The notes under the pieces: model-generated | Told to the model about the DNA's origin: nothing | What the model saw: only the letters and a program-made list of their open reading frames with translations | The model's database searches: none | Assembly (NCBI RefSeq): GCF_037974265.1 | Contig: NZ_CP150233.1 | Coordinates: 2,542,001 to 2,606,000 of the forward strand | DNA from: Paenibacillus sp. FSL R5-0623 | GTDB taxonomy: Bacteria > Bacillota > Bacilli > Paenibacillales > Paenibacillaceae | Direction of reading: 5' to 3' | Length of the DNA: 64,000 nt | Position numbers and translations under genes: made by a program | Shown: positions 8,626 through 16,619 of the stretch, piece after piece | Position numbering within the stretch: the first letter of the stretch is position 1 | Layout of the letters: each line of letters starts with the position of its first letter

Positions 8626-9255
8626 TTGTTGTTTGCTCAACTGGCTGAAAAAAATCAGTTACATTTTAAATCTGGTTCAATTAACGGGACTTCAGGAGTT
8701 GCTGTTTTCAATACATCGTGTACTAATCGATATTTTTTAGAGAAACGTTGGGAACAAGGTGAAAACATTCTGACTGCAATAATGATGAATCCAAGTACGG
8801 CTTCACACAATGAAACTGATGATACGGTTGATCAGTTAATTAGTGTTGCAAAAACGCAGAATTGTCATGCACTATTTGTTGTTAATGTTTCTAGTCATAT
8901 TCAAGGTACCAGTAGTAAAACAAAAGTTTCACACTTTGATTATGAAGCCATTAATTGGTTGTTTGTTTCTAATGCTATTTTAGAAGCTAAAATCGTTTTC
9001 CTTGGATGGGGGATGAAGGGGCAGAAAGGAATTAATAAACAACAAAAATTATATCCTGCTATAGTAAATACTTTTAAGACTTCGATAGATAAATTGTATA
9101 GTTATGAAGTATTAAAATCGGAAGATAAGAAATTCATTGAAAATCCTATTTTTTATGTACCTCATCCACGGCCTCAGGGGCAGAAAGATAAATATTTAAA
9201 TATATCAATTCAAAATATTAGTAATGATGATTTCAACTGCTTATTTGTTAGATAA
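8626..9255 (+). CDS. DUF1643 protein (cassette 1)
   Basis: A 209-residue cytoplasmic protein with the DUF1643 signature MMNPSTASHNETDDTVDQLI near residue 45, followed by a VVNVSS strand and a later LGWGMKGQKG segment, in the order usual for the family. The biochemical role of DUF1643 is unknown. TTG 8626 is chosen because AAGGAGAAG ends 7 bases upstream and no ATG is suitably placed. It fills cassette 1, whose start core GTTATAG (8555) is complementary to CTATAAC at 9321. Base composition is AT-rich compared with the operon to its left. Confidence 0.75.
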   Translation: MLFAQLAEKNQLHFKSGSINGTSGVAVFNTSCTNRYFLEKRWEQGENILTAIMMNPSTASHNETDDTVDQLISVAKTQNCHALFVVNVSSHIQGTSSKTKVSHFDYEAINWLFVSNAILEAKIVFLGWGMKGQKGINKQQKLYPAIVNTFKTSIDKLYSYEVLKSEDKKFIENPIFYVPHPRPQGQKDKYLNISIQNISNDDFNCLFVR

Positions 9256-9320
9256 ATAAGATATCTTTAAATTAAATAGGATCTAATGCTTGTAAGTAGT
9301 TCAAAGAGGGCGTTGACATC

Positions 9321-9437
9321 CTATAACATAATATTCAAGCTGCGGCTCCTTTTGGAGTCTTGGTCTGCAAGTTGGATTTCGGAGAAGCATTTCAGCAGAC
9401 AACCCCTTCGGGGTTCATGAATACCGGAACGTTATCC
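9321..9437 (+). repeat. attC-like site 1 (short type)
   Basis: CTATAAC (9321-9327), ATATTCA, hairpin GGCTCC/GGAGTC, GGTCTGC...GCAGAC, hairpin CCCCTTCGGGG, TGAATA, spacer CCGGAAC, GTTATCC (9431-9437). The inner cores are 5/7 complementary to each other, but CTATAAC is a perfect complement of the cassette's own first core at 8555. Confidence 0.8.
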
Positions 9438-9463
9438 GAAATACCTGAAATGGGGAATTGACA

Positions 9464-9892
9464 ATGAAGTACTTGAATACAAGAAGAAAAAGGTTTATGT
9501 TTGCATGTTTGCTCATCGTAGTAATTTATTTTTCTCTTTCTGGATGGATAAGCATGGAAGTGAAAAAAACAGTAAGAAGTGTACTGCTAACTGAAGATTT
9601 TATAAAGAATGAAAAAAATATAAAGAAAGTAGCATTTGATAACTTTTTGAGATTTAGCGGTAGGGAAGTTTATCCGTTATATAACAAAAATGATGTTGAG
9701 ATAGATGTTGTTGTAAGTCAACCTATTTCAATTCATTATTTTGTTGGGGGATATGCATGGATGACTTATAGATATAGAGGAATTGACAAGAAGACTAATG
9801 AAATACTATTTGGTGCAAATGCTCCAATAAGAATAAAAGTAGATCTGGTTAAGGGTCGATGGAAAATCATTAAGAAATGGGAAAAACCGTGA
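9464..9892 (+). CDS. Membrane-anchored hypothetical protein (cassette 2)
   Basis: A 142-residue protein with a Lys/Arg-rich start, one hydrophobic segment at about residues 10-28 (FACLLIVVIYFSLSGW) and a basic, mostly beta-looking exported domain. This is an N-in signal-anchor design with the domain outside the membrane. I do not recognise the family. ATG 9464 is 8 bases after GGGG; a TTG at 9458 is in frame. The coding region starts only 27 bases after the core GTTATCC, and its own repeat begins at 9924. Confidence 0.55.
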   Translation: MKYLNTRRKRFMFACLLIVVIYFSLSGWISMEVKKTVRSVLLTEDFIKNEKNIKKVAFDNFLRFSGREVYPLYNKNDVEIDVVVSQPISIHYFVGGYAWMTYRYRGIDKKTNEILFGANAPIRIKVDLVKGRWKIIKKWEKP

Positions 9893-9923
9893 ATGAGAGT
9901 AATTCAATGAAGTCAGGTACATA

Positions 9924-10081
9924 GGATAACAATACATTCCTACTGTGGGCATTCGCCCTTGATCGCTTAGAAGGATTTTCAAGAAGATTATTCAGGCGAT
10001 ACATTCAACCGGCTAAGTCTGACGACCCGTTCCCTGCGGTCACTTAAGCTGCTTGAACGTCAGGAATGCCAAACGTTATCT
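9924..10081 (+). repeat. attC-like site 2 (long type with GTTCCCT hairpin)
   Basis: GGATAAC (9924-9930), ATTCCT, hairpin GGGC/GCCC, CTAAGTCTGACG, a CCTGCGG loop, ACTTAAG, AGGAAT, spacer, GTTATCT (10075-10081). GGATAAC exactly complements the first core of this cassette (GTTATCC, 9431) and not its right-hand core. Confidence 0.8.
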
Positions 10082-10113
10082 GACATAAAACTATTACATT
10101 TTAGGAGCAAATA

Positions 10114-10833
10114 ATGAATATCACTTTCTCGAAATGGGTGCAATATTATCGAAGAAATAATCAAAACCTCAAATATATTCATTGGGATGACAACTATAAA
10201 TTAACAACTAATGAAAGAGAAATAATCATTAAGTCAATTCAACAGTTTCAATTAGGAGAAAACTCTGAAGGTACACATCTAATTAAACGTGCGCAAGAAT
10301 ATGTACATCAGACACAAGATCAGGATTACTATGAAGCGCTTATAGAATTCATTAAAGAAGAACAGAGGCACGCTAGAGATCTAGGCAGATTTATGAAGGT
10401 ACAGGGAATCCCACTCCTTCGTAGACATTGGGTGGACAATGTATTTAGAAGATTACGTCGATATGCGAGTTTAGAACAATCAGTCATTGTTCTATTAACT
10501 GCTGAGATCATTGCTAAGTTGTACTATAAAGCCTTGCAAAAATCTACAAAGTCAGAAGTATTAATCGATTTATGTAATCAGATTTTAAGTGATGAGAAGA
10601 AACATGTTCAGTTTCAATCCGAAACACTTCATAAATTTGCTCAAAATAGAAACGTTCTCTTTAACAGAATAGTTTATATCCTTCGTAGAATCCTTTTTGA
10701 AGGAACGCTAATTATAGTGTGGTATCAACATAAGCCTGTATTTAAAGCTGGGGGATATAAACTCAAAAGTTATTACTATGAATGCCGTCATGAGTTTAAC
10801 TTAACAAAGAAGATTATAGCTAATTCACAGTAG
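10114..10833 (+). CDS. Ferritin-like helical protein (cassette 3)
   Basis: A 239-residue helical protein. Residues ~75-170 contain two helix motifs that look like diiron ligands of the ferritin-like fold: IKEEQRHARDLGRF and later ILSDEKKHVQFQ, plus Glu-containing helices between them (AEIIAKLYY). That suggests an oxidoreductase or oxygenase-type di-metal site in the cytoplasm, possibly with a membrane-associated C-terminus rich in Tyr and basic residues. The exact family is not known to me. ATG 10114 follows TAGGAGC. Its cassette starts at GTTATCTGAC and ends with GTCAGATAAC, a 10-base perfect complement. Confidence 0.6.
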   Translation: MNITFSKWVQYYRRNNQNLKYIHWDDNYKLTTNEREIIIKSIQQFQLGENSEGTHLIKRAQEYVHQTQDQDYYEALIEFIKEEQRHARDLGRFMKVQGIPLLRRHWVDNVFRRLRRYASLEQSVIVLLTAEIIAKLYYKALQKSTKSEVLIDLCNQILSDEKKHVQFQSETLHKFAQNRNVLFNRIVYILRRILFEGTLIIVWYQHKPVFKAGGYKLKSYYYECRHEFNLTKKIIANSQ

Positions 10834-10844
10834 AGGTTTACGTC

Positions 10845-11011
10845 AGATAACATTACATCCAAGCTTCGGGTCCTGACGCTCCCTGGGTCAGCCCCTAGGA
10901 ATTGGCAGGGAAGTGGAATCAGGCGGACACATCCGCACGGATTAACCGCATCGCAGTCGCCCCTAACGTGGCTTAAGTCGGTGGGGGTCGTTGGATACAG
11001 TAACGTTATAG
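10845..11011 (+). repeat. attC-like site 3 (long CGGACACATCCG type)
   Basis: AGATAAC (10845-10851), ATCCAA, several stems including GCGGACACATCCGC, CTTAAGTCGGTGGG, TTGGAT, spacer CAGTAAC, GTTATAG (11005-11011). With the preceding bases it reads GTCAGATAAC, complementary to the cassette start at 10075. Confidence 0.8.
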
Positions 11012-11069
11012 GGAATCAGCGTATAAAAATACAAAATAAATTATTCAAACTCTGAATAGGAGTGGAATC

Positions 11070-11714
11070 ATGCTGGAAGCGGTTATTTTCGATATGGATG
11101 GTACAATATTTCAAACAAACAAAATCTTAGAGTTATCGTTAGAAGAAACGTTTTCTATCTTGAGGTCTCGTAATGAATGGTCGAGTGAGACTCCAACTCA
11201 AAAATATCGTGAAATTATGGGAGTTCCTCTACCAGTAGTTTGGGAAACGTTATTACCGAACCATTCAAACGAAATCAGACGGATTGTGGACGAGATCTTC
11301 CTAGAGAAGCTAATTGCAAATATTAATTATGGCAACGGTGCGCTTTATCCGCATGTCAAAGAAGTTTTTGATTTTTTAAAACAGGAAGGCTGCTTAATTT
11401 TTATTGCAAGTAATGGACTAATCGAATACCTCAATGCCATCGTTAACTGTTACAAGTTAAATAATTGGGTGACAGAAACCTTTAGCATCCAGCAAATAGA
11501 GACTCAGAATAAGGATGACTTAGTTAGATACATCCTTATGAAATATCACATCAACAACGCTGCTGTAGTTGGCGACAGGATCTCTGATATCAATGCAGCA
11601 AAAAACAATGGATTGAAGGCTATTGGTTGTCGATTTGACTTTGCCCAAGAATGGGAGCTTAAACAAGCGGATTATATTATTGATGATTTACTTGAATTGA
11701 AAAAATATATTTAA
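11070..11714 (+). CDS. HAD-family hydrolase (cassette 4)
   Basis: A 214-residue haloacid dehalogenase-superfamily protein. Motif I is FDMDGT with the nucleophile Asp8 and the acid Asp10, motif II is ASNGL near residue 113, and motif IV is VVGDRISDINAA near 168. The helical cap between motifs I and II is of the beta-phosphoglucomutase/phosphoglycolate phosphatase type. Such enzymes hydrolyse small phosphates in the cytoplasm. ATG 11070 follows AGGAGTGG. The cassette start GTTATAG and the end ATATAAC agree at 6 of 7 core bases, and the flanking arms (TCAGCGT versus ACGCTGA) also pair. Confidence 0.82.
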   Translation: MLEAVIFDMDGTIFQTNKILELSLEETFSILRSRNEWSSETPTQKYREIMGVPLPVVWETLLPNHSNEIRRIVDEIFLEKLIANINYGNGALYPHVKEVFDFLKQEGCLIFIASNGLIEYLNAIVNCYKLNNWVTETFSIQQIETQNKDDLVRYILMKYHINNAAVVGDRISDINAAKNNGLKAIGCRFDFAQEWELKQADYIIDDLLELKKYI

Positions 11715-11768
11715 CATCATGGGAAGTGGAATATTTGTGTAAGTATTTTCGAAGAAGACGCTGACATC

Positions 11769-11880
11769 ATATAACATCATATTCACGCAGCGGCTCCTGA
11801 CGGAGCCTTGATCTGCAAGGATTTCGGAAAGAAATTTCGGCAGACCCCTTTGGGGGTTCATGAATACAGGAACGTTATGT
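11769..11880 (+). repeat. attC-like site 4 (short type)
   Basis: ATATAAC (11769-11775), ATATTCA, hairpin GGCTCC/GGAGCC, GATCTGC...GCAGAC, CCCCTTTGGGGG, TGAATA, spacer CAGGAAC, GTTATGT (11874-11880). It is closely related to site 1. Confidence 0.8.
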
Positions 11881-11925
11881 CCCTAAGAGCTTGAAAACAT
11901 AATGACACTTTTTGGAGGTTAATTG

Positions 11926-12330
11926 ATGGGAGCATGGGGAACTGGAATTTTCGAGAACGATGATGTATTAGATTGGAAGGCAGATTTACTTGATTCTGAT
12001 GACATCGAATTAATTGAAGAGACGATTGAAGAAGTATTAGAAGAAGATTATATTGAGTCAGATTTAGCTTCCAATGCTTTAGGCGCAATTGAGATCCTTG
12101 TAGCATTACAAGGTAATCCTGGGAAAGAAATATTGAATAATCAAAGTAATACAGAGGATCTATATGACTGGATCGATAAACATAAAGGTAAAGGAAAAAA
12201 ACTCATTTCAAAAGCTAAACGAGCAGTTAAGAAAATTAAGAAAGATTCAGAACTAAAAGAGCTATGGGAAGAATCCGAAGAATACCCAATCTGGTTAAAT
12301 ACAATAAATGACTTAGAAAATCGATTGTAA
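11926..12330 (+). CDS. DUF4259 protein (cassette 5)
   Basis: A 134-residue acidic protein starting MGAWGTGIFENDDVLDW, the N-terminal signature of the DUF4259 family. The rest is helical with a Lys-rich stretch (residues ~85-105). The function of the family is unknown; it is common in small accessory islands. ATG 11926 follows GGAGG by 7 bases; a TTG directly before it is in frame. The cassette starts at GTTATGT (11874) and ends in a damaged repeat at 12370. Confidence 0.75.
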   Translation: MGAWGTGIFENDDVLDWKADLLDSDDIELIEETIEEVLEEDYIESDLASNALGAIEILVALQGNPGKEILNNQSNTEDLYDWIDKHKGKGKKLISKAKRAVKKIKKDSELKELWEESEEYPIWLNTINDLENRL

Positions 12331-12369
12331 AGAAATTGGAATTGATAGCTTTTGGAGAAGAGGGAACTT

Positions 12370-12446
12370 CACAAACAAAATATTCAAGCTGTGGCTCCGT
12401 TCGGCAGACAACCCCTTTGGGGTTCATGAATAAAGGAACGTTAGCA
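12370..12446 (+). repeat. attC-like site 5 (short type, internally deleted)
   Basis: CACAAAC (12370-12376), TATTCA, GGCTCC, then directly CGGCAGACAACCCC, TTTGGGG, TGAATA, AAGGAAC, GTTAGCA (12440-12446). The GGTCTGC arm seen in sites 1 and 4 is missing, so about 35 bases are deleted. Confidence 0.7.
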
Positions 12447-12514
12447 GAAATCAGGGGAATGCTTAATTCAATTATAAAGATTAGATAAACTATTAGTTAA
12501 GGACGGGGATTTCA

Positions 12515-13141
12515 ATGAGTAGCTTGTTACTAACCTCTTGTGGTTTTTATACTGAAGATATTAAAAATCAATTTCTGGATTTTATTGATGGAGATATTTC
12601 TCAATTAAAAGTCTCAATTATTACAACAGCATCCCCTAGAAAAGAAACTAATAGATATGCACAAAGAGCAATGCAAGAGTTTAAGGATATGGGATTTCAG
12701 CATATCAATTTTGTAGATATTGAATTTGATGACCCGCAAATTCTCTTACATAGAGATGTTATATATATCAATGGTGGGAATCCATTTACATTATTGTATT
12801 ACGCTAAGAAAAGTGGTGCTGATGAAATTATCAGAACACTGGCCGCACAGAATGTAATTATAGTTGGAGTAAGTGCAGGAACGTTATTACTGGGGCCGAA
12901 TATTAACATCGTCGATTTCTTTACTCCACAGATGAATACAATGAGTTTAACGGATTTTAAGGCATTAGGTGTAACCGACAAGCTTATTTTTCCTCACTAT
13001 GATCGAGAGGACGTATTTAAAGATCGTACTAATAAAACAATTGAAGAGAGAATAGTAGAATTTGAATCCAATGAGAACTGTAAGGTGACAAGGCTTAAAG
13101 ATGAAGAGTATATCTCAATCTTAATAAACGAAGCACATTGA
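12515..13141 (+). CDS. Peptidase E (S51-like) (cassette 6a)
   Basis: A 208-residue protein with the S51 dipeptidase fold: YINGGNPFTLLYY near residue 87, the nucleophile elbow GVSAGTLLL near 118 (Ser120 in GxSAG) and FPHYDRED near 160 carrying the His. Peptidase E cleaves Asp-X dipeptides in the cytoplasm; related proteins occur in cyanophycin or microcin immunity contexts. It has no signal peptide. ATG 12515 follows GGACGGGG. It shares one cassette unit with the nucleotidyltransferase gene 57 bases downstream, with no repeat between them. Confidence 0.78.
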   Translation: MSSLLLTSCGFYTEDIKNQFLDFIDGDISQLKVSIITTASPRKETNRYAQRAMQEFKDMGFQHINFVDIEFDDPQILLHRDVIYINGGNPFTLLYYAKKSGADEIIRTLAAQNVIIVGVSAGTLLLGPNINIVDFFTPQMNTMSLTDFKALGVTDKLIFPHYDREDVFKDRTNKTIEERIVEFESNENCKVTRLKDEEYISILINEAH

Positions 13142-13198
13142 AAGTCGTAAATTCATTATAAGGAGCTCGAAGAAGCTCATAGTTTAGGAGGAGTCTAT

Positions 13199-13966
13199 AT
13201 GAAATTAGAAAAAGTTATAAATAGAATTGAAATACAAAGTGAATATAAGGATTTGGTTGATAAGTATATAGATCATATACTTAACGAATTTAAAGGTAAG
13301 ATTCATAGCATTTATATGTGTGGCTCGATTCCAAAAGGAACAGCTAAACCTTTTAAGTCAGATGCAGACTTTACTATTGTATGTGCAAATCCCCAAGACA
13401 TTGATTACGAAAGATTGTCAAATATCAAAGACAGGCTTTTGGAAGAATATCCATTCGTCACTAAGATGGATACGATCATTTGCTCGATTGATGATGTATT
13501 AAGTAGACCGAACGAGTGGGGTTTTTGGGTTAAGATCATTTGTGTTTGCATACATGGGGAGGACATTGGTGAAAAAGTACCCCCGATCATAATTTCTCCA
13601 GAATTCATTTTAGACTTAAATACAGATACCAAGGAGGAAGTAGATCGTGTACATCGTTCACTTTCTAATGTTAGTGATAACTCAATGAAAACTAGATATA
13701 TTAAAGGTTACTCTAAGAGATTAATTCGTGCATTATACTCTTTGGTTTTAGAAGATACAGGGGTATGGGAAGATGAAATCATTAAGATGAAGAATGCCAT
13801 ATTAAACTATTGTGAGATTGACTCCGCTTTAGTTGAGTATCTGTATGCTTGTTACTTGGATAGCGATGTATCTGTTGAAGAGTTTCTGGAAATTGCAGAT
13901 GAAGTATATCACTATTTTGAGACCGCCTTACATACAATGGCTGCCTCCAGAAATTCATTTGGATAA
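13199..13966 (+). CDS. Nucleotidyltransferase-domain protein (cassette 6b)
   Basis: A 255-residue protein. Residues ~25-100 form a polymerase-beta-like nucleotidyltransferase core: CGSIPKGTAKPFKSDADF gives the GS...DxD metal and nucleotide site. A third acid is likely near MDTIICSIDD. The C-terminal half is helical, as in kanamycin or streptomycin adenylyltransferase-type enzymes, so a small molecule or tRNA could be the acceptor; this cannot be decided. TAGGAGGAG precedes the ATG. The stop codon TAA lies inside GGATAAC of the following repeat, a compact arrangement typical of integron cassettes. Confidence 0.75.
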   Translation: MKLEKVINRIEIQSEYKDLVDKYIDHILNEFKGKIHSIYMCGSIPKGTAKPFKSDADFTIVCANPQDIDYERLSNIKDRLLEEYPFVTKMDTIICSIDDVLSRPNEWGFWVKIICVCIHGEDIGEKVPPIIISPEFILDLNTDTKEEVDRVHRSLSNVSDNSMKTRYIKGYSKRLIRALYSLVLEDTGVWEDEIIKMKNAILNYCEIDSALVEYLYACYLDSDVSVEEFLEIADEVYHYFETALHTMAASRNSFG

Positions 13967-14058
13967 CAAAATATTAACGATCGTAATCATCTTGAGAAGC
14001 GAGTGACCACATCCAGTCCCTAAGCCCGTCGGGACATCGCCAATACAAAACGTTATCT
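13961..14058 (+). repeat. attC-like site 6
   Basis: GGATAAC (13961-13967) overlapping the stop codon, TATTAACGATCG, TCCAGTCCC, CGTCGGGACAT, CAATACAAAAC, GTTATCT (14052-14058). It belongs to no closely matching sub-type and its core does not complement the unit start GTTAGCA, suggesting two fused cassettes. Confidence 0.65.
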
Positions 14059-14086
14059 GAAACTGGCAAGATTGAAAGGAGAAAAT

Positions 14087-14551
14087 ATGATACTTGGGTT
14101 GTATGAAGCACATTTACCAGTGAGTTACTTAAGTCAATCAATCGAATTTTATTCTAAATTAGGATTAGAGCTGGCCTGGAGAGATGAAGATACAGCTTTC
14201 TTCTGGATTGAAAAAGAAAAGAGTTGGGTCGGTCTATGGCAAGGCGAAGAGTATCTCACTTCTTATCATCCATCATTAAGGCATATAGCATTTCGAGTTA
14301 GTTATGAAGATCTTAGACATAGTGTGAAATGGCTTCAAACCATTGAAATAGAGCCTGTCCCATTTGGAAAAAGAGATTCAATAGATCCATTTGTTAGGCC
14401 TAATCAGGGGAATGCTTCAGTCTACTTCGATGATCCAGATGGAAATAGTTTAGAATTAATGTGTTTTGTAAGTGTCCCTGAGAACTTAAAGAATATATCC
14501 AATAAATTATCAATCGAAGAATGGGAAGATCTTTTGAAAGATAAAAACTAA
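14087..14551 (+). CDS. VOC/glyoxalase-family protein (cassette 7)
   Basis: A 154-residue protein with the two beta-alpha-beta-beta-beta modules of the VOC superfamily. It begins with LYEAHLPVSYLSQSIEFY, then HIAFRVSYEDL near residue 67, and VYFDDPDGNSLELMCF near 115, where the Glu is a usual metal ligand. Relatives include glyoxalase I, fosfomycin- and bleomycin-resistance proteins; the substrate cannot be assigned. AAAGGAG precedes ATG 14087. The cassette start GTTATCTGA and the end TCAGATAAC are perfectly complementary. Confidence 0.78.
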   Translation: MILGLYEAHLPVSYLSQSIEFYSKLGLELAWRDEDTAFFWIEKEKSWVGLWQGEEYLTSYHPSLRHIAFRVSYEDLRHSVKWLQTIEIEPVPFGKRDSIDPFVRPNQGNASVYFDDPDGNSLELMCFVSVPENLKNISNKLSIEEWEDLLKDKN

Positions 14552-14587
14552 GAATGTATTCGGATATTTTAAAGAAGTATCAGCATC

Positions 14588-14699
14588 AGATAACATAATA
14601 TTCACGCTGCGGCTCCTTCGGAGTCTTGGTCTGCCAGATGAAAGCGCTTCAGAAGACGCATTTAATTACGTTGAACGTAGGAATACAGAAACGATATGC
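14588..14699 (+). repeat. attC-like site 7 (short type)
   Basis: AGATAAC (14588-14594), ATATTCACGC, GGCTCC/GGAGTC, GGTCTGC, then a diverged right arm, GAATA, CAGAAAC, and a mutated right core GATATGC (14693-14699) in place of GTTATGC. Confidence 0.7.
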
Positions 14700-14728
14700 G
14701 AAATAATTGCTAGTGGAAGGAGATTTAA

Positions 14729-15361
14729 ATGCATATTAGAGGAATAATTCTTGAAGGATACTCAAATGCTGGGAAGACTTCAGTATTAAAAGCAATTAAA
14801 CGTTATCAATCACAAGAAGAATCCTCAGAACGGAGCGTAGTTATTCTTGGAGAACATTATTCTCAAATTTTGAATAATAATCATGGAGAATATGTAAGTC
14901 TAACCCGAGAAGGACACATTGAGTTACTTAAAGAGCGGGTTGAAATGCTAAAGAAACTTAACGAATGGGCAATTCAACTTGGTCCTGCATCTAGAGGATC
15001 TAGGGGACTATTTTATGTTCTGGAAAGGTTTCATTTAAATCATAGAGCTGCATTTGTAGATTCGGATTTGGAAGAGATAAATAAAATAGAAGAACAGCTT
15101 GAGTCTTTAAACGCCAAGTGTATTTTGCTTACAATCTCGCCCGAAGTTGTAGAAGAAAGAATTAAAAGTAGACAACCCGAAGAATGGATCTATAAAACAG
15201 AAGAAGAAGTAAGATCGTCGGTAAGTGAATTATTAAGAATTCAAAATGTATTAAGACATCAAGCTTATATCTCAAGAGTGCCAACAATAGAAATCAATAC
15301 AGATGGTAAGGATTGGGATGAGTATGTAATGGTAATCATGGAGGGCAACGACATCGCCTAA
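14729..15361 (+). CDS. P-loop NTPase, kinase-like (cassette 8)
   Basis: A 210-residue protein with a Walker A motif GYSNAGKTSV at residues ~9-18, unusual in having Asn-Ala before GKT. FVLERF near residue 95 looks like the acceptor-site region, and RQPEEW near 150 resembles a lid. The overall plan is a thymidylate-kinase-like or small-molecule kinase. No domain name can be fixed. AAGGAG stands 7 bases before ATG. The stop codon lies within GCCTAAC of the next repeat, so the coding region ends inside the recombination site. Confidence 0.65.
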   Translation: MHIRGIILEGYSNAGKTSVLKAIKRYQSQEESSERSVVILGEHYSQILNNNHGEYVSLTREGHIELLKERVEMLKKLNEWAIQLGPASRGSRGLFYVLERFHLNHRAAFVDSDLEEINKIEEQLESLNAKCILLTISPEVVEERIKSRQPEEWIYKTEEEVRSSVSELLRIQNVLRHQAYISRVPTIEINTDGKDWDEYVMVIMEGNDIA

Positions 15362-15480
15362 CCAGATGTTCAAGCATCGTCGCTAGTGCTCCTTAGTCGG
15401 GTAGAAGCTATAAGCAGAAGAATTTATTTAGCCAGACGTATCAGGCATACGCCGGTTGTCGTGAAAACAAAATGTTAGAC
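15356..15480 (+). repeat. attC-like site 8 (GCCTAAC type)
   Basis: GCCTAAC (15356-15362), then ATGTTCAAGC, body with GTATCAGGCATAC, spacer AAAACAAAAT, GTTAGAC (15474-15480). GCCTAAC and GTTAGAC are close to the classical integron consensus RYYYAAC/GTTRRRY. The cassette's mutated start GATATGCGA pairs partly with the arm TCGCCTAAC. Confidence 0.7.
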
Positions 15481-15523
15481 GAAATCAGTTAAAATCAAAA
15501 TCAATATCAATATGAGGTGCGTA

Positions 15524-16001
15524 ATGGATCGTAAGATTATTCAAACCGCAAAAGAGATAGCAATAAGAATTATTCGCGAAGCAGGTCTAATCTCTAAAGA
15601 GAAGTTTGATAACTTTGTTGAACTGAGATCTAAAGATGAATTTGGGGATGTGGTTACTGAAGTAGATCATATCTGTGAAGAAATCATTATCAAACAAATA
15701 CAAGACGTATTTCCAAATCATCAGATACACAGTGAAGAGGCAGGGCTTATCGGAACTAGGCACGATTGGTTATGGTTAATTGATCCTTTAGATGGAACTA
15801 ATAATTTTGCAATTGGTTTACCTGTTTTTTCAATATCAATTACCTTAATGTACAAAAGAGAGCCTGTTATTGGAGTGGTCTATGAACCTCTAACAGAACG
15901 TTTATTAGTTTAATGGAATGAAAGAAGAACCTTATTTAATTGCATGTCACCCAGACCACAAAGAAGAATTATTGCAAATTGTAAGAGAAGGATTGAGTTA
16001 A
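15524..16001 (+). pseudogene. Inositol-monophosphatase-family remnant (cassette 9)
   Basis: The first part (15524-15913) encodes a clear IMPase-family start: GDVVTEVDHICEE, IHSEEAG and the metal site IDPLDGTNNF, ending in a stop after PLTERLLV. Directly after, in another frame, 15918-16001 encodes EPYLIACHPDHKEELL, which looks like the C-terminal helix of the same family. The central ~100 residues, including the second conserved acid motif, are missing, so the gene is an internal-deletion pseudogene rather than a simple frameshift. An intact IMPase would dephosphorylate inositol phosphate, PAP or similar. AGGTG precedes ATG 15524. Confidence 0.75.
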
Positions 16002-16023
16002 CCACCTAGAAGCAACTGACTAC

Positions 16024-16190
16024 ATCTAACATTATATCCACGCTTCGGAGCCTGACAGCTCCTCGGTCCGCGAGAAACGATTAGCAGGAAAGTGAACTCA
16101 GCGGCCACATCCGCCCTGACTAACCGCATCGTGGCCGGGACTCTTTAGGGCCTTAAGTCGGTGGGAGGTTGTGGTACAGGAACGTTATAC
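16024..16190 (+). repeat. attC-like site 9 (long CGGACACATCCG type)
   Basis: ATCTAAC (16024-16030), ATATCCACGC, TTCGG, GCTCCTCGGTCCGC, GCGGCCACATCCGCC, CTAACCGCATCG, CTTAAGTCGGTGGG, GTGG, ACAGGAAC, GTTATAC (16184-16190). It is a close relative of site 3. Confidence 0.8.
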
Positions 16191-16293
16191 GACAATCTCT
16201 AATTATATTTATGTGGATCGGCTACACTTAGTTGGACAGAAAAAATAAGGGCTTGTAGAATAAAATTATCATGTTAAGGAGCGGATCTCTACA

Positions 16294-16578
16294 ATGCCTA
16301 AACAACAACGACGCACATTCACAACCGAGTTCAAAAAACAAATGGTGCAACTCTTTGAAAACGGCAAATCCAGAGCTGCAATTGTGGAGGAATACGACCT
16401 CACTGCTTCGGCTCTAGACCGCTGGATCAAGCAATCGCAGGCAACGGGCTCTTTCAAAGAGAAAGACAACCGTTCACCTGAAGAAAACGAATTAATGGCT
16501 ATGCGTAAAGAACTCCAACGTTTACGGATGGAGAACGACATTTTAAAGCAAGCCGCGCTGATCATGGGACGAAAGTAA
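16294..16578 (+). CDS. IS3-family transposase OrfA
   Basis: A 94-residue helix-turn-helix protein (FTTEFKKQMVQLFENG at residues 9-24) followed by a leucine-zipper-like helix (ELQRLRMENDILKQAALIMG). This is the standard OrfA of the IS150/IS3 type, binding the inverted repeats and joining OrfB after a -1 frameshift. The likely slip site is CGAAAG at 16570-16575, just before the OrfA stop. Confidence 0.88.
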   Translation: MPKQQRRTFTTEFKKQMVQLFENGKSRAAIVEEYDLTASALDRWIKQSQATGSFKEKDNRSPEENELMAMRKELQRLRMENDILKQAALIMGRK

Positions 16579-16619
16579 CTATCATCCAGAATAACCGTGA
16601 TAAATACTCAGTATCAGCA

